Below are positions 63,851 through 64,000 of a stretch of 64,000 nt of DNA, piece by piece. A program made the position numbers and the translations under genes. Origin of the DNA: Ascarosepion bandense. Its lineage: Eukaryota > Mollusca > Cephalopoda > Sepiida > Sepiidae. The notes under the pieces are model-generated. The model ran no database searches. It worked only from the letters and a program-made list of their open reading frames with translations, and was not told where the DNA came from. How positions within the stretch are numbered: position 1 is the first letter of the stretch; each line of letters begins with the position of its first letter. The stretch lies in the NCBI GenBank assembly GCA_037127315.1, contig JBBBDQ010000445.1, forward strand, positions 1,311,001-1,375,000, given 5' to 3'.

Positions 63851-64000
63851 ATTTTCTGCACTATTGTAAGAACTGCAACCTTAAAACTTCTAAATATCGT
63901 TTCTTATGTCTTTGTCTATGAGTGTATCAGATTTGATTAAAATTGGACCACTCCTATAACCCGATTTTTTCGATTATCGATTTTCAATATTTATTGGGGG
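63422..64000 (+). mobile_element. TA-element copy 6, cut by window end
   Basis: 'ctagcagtatagcctggcg' to 'cgattatcgattttcaatat' with the internal (TA)n at 63807-63845. It continues past the window. Confidence 0.8.
63807..63845. repeat. (TA)n microsatellite inside TA-element
   Basis: Internal TA tract of copy 6. Confidence 0.95.

Overview
This window looks like animal nuclear DNA. It is AT-rich, has no complete gene, and is almost entirely transposon debris, SINEs, minisatellites and long (TA)n tracts. Two short segments have the form of internal protein-coding exons on the + strand (11622-11707 and 51219-51331). Each has a pyrimidine-rich acceptor, a good donor and exactly one open frame, so the window may lie within large introns. 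I cannot name the species. The mix of Penelope-like elements, RTE and Jockey/CR1-type LINEs and 5S-headed SINEs fits an aquatic invertebrate, for example a mollusc, but this is inference.

The main repeat families, with working names, are as follows. LINE-B is a Jockey/CR1-type LINE; its best copy at 53.0-55.0 kb shows reverse transcriptase motifs in three frames, and about twenty 3' fragments share one terminal sequence. RTE-A is an RTE-type LINE, mostly antisense to the given strand (2.0, 11.0, 17.9, 21.2, 29.6, 44.3 and 59.1 kb) and sense at 56.5 and 57.1 kb. LINE-C at 35.0 kb has a CCHC-like C-terminus. Four Penelope-like element (PLE) fragments lie at 26.4, 33.4, 36.8 and 60.9 kb. A tRNA-derived SINE is sometimes headed by 5S rRNA sequence. 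A six-copy family ('TA-element') is bounded by (TA)n.

The most interesting layer is a set of hammerhead-ribozyme-like structures. The best, at 41311-41364, keeps the full conserved core (CUGAUGA, GAAA, A-U before the cleavage site) with three stems. Related structures follow three PLE fragments and precede (TA)n tracts at 33.1, 26.1 and 62.3 kb, with another at 47.06 kb. A separate dispersed repeat (about eight copies) carries a minimal CUGAAGA...GAAAC version. Hammerhead motifs are known from Penelope-like elements, so the biology has precedent; the forms and arrangement here deserve testing.

Other notable structures are a heat-shock-type promoter at 25190-25300 (11 phased GAA/TTC units, TATA, TCAGT initiator), a 1.5-kb minisatellite open in all three forward frames, a 29-bp minisatellite whose commonest block variants differ in hairpin stability, a 130-bp satellite grown from antisense RTE sequence, a 203-bp near-perfect foldback and a 390-bp Tc1/mariner-type MITE with TA target duplication.

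By region: 0-10 kb is nested LINE-B, RTE-A, SINE and 5S units; 10-18 kb a candidate exon, SINEs, foldback and paired families D/E; 18-21 kb the polypyrimidine minisatellite; 21-30 kb SINEs, TA-element, heat-shock promoter, PLE and MITE; 30-37 kb LINE-B, PLE-1 and LINE-C; 37-45 kb TA-element, tandem arrays and the best hammerhead; 45-52 kb SINEs, TA-elements, 5S-SINE and the second exon; 53-60 kb LINE-B, the 29-bp satellite and nested SINEs; 60-64 kb PLE-3 and a TA-element.
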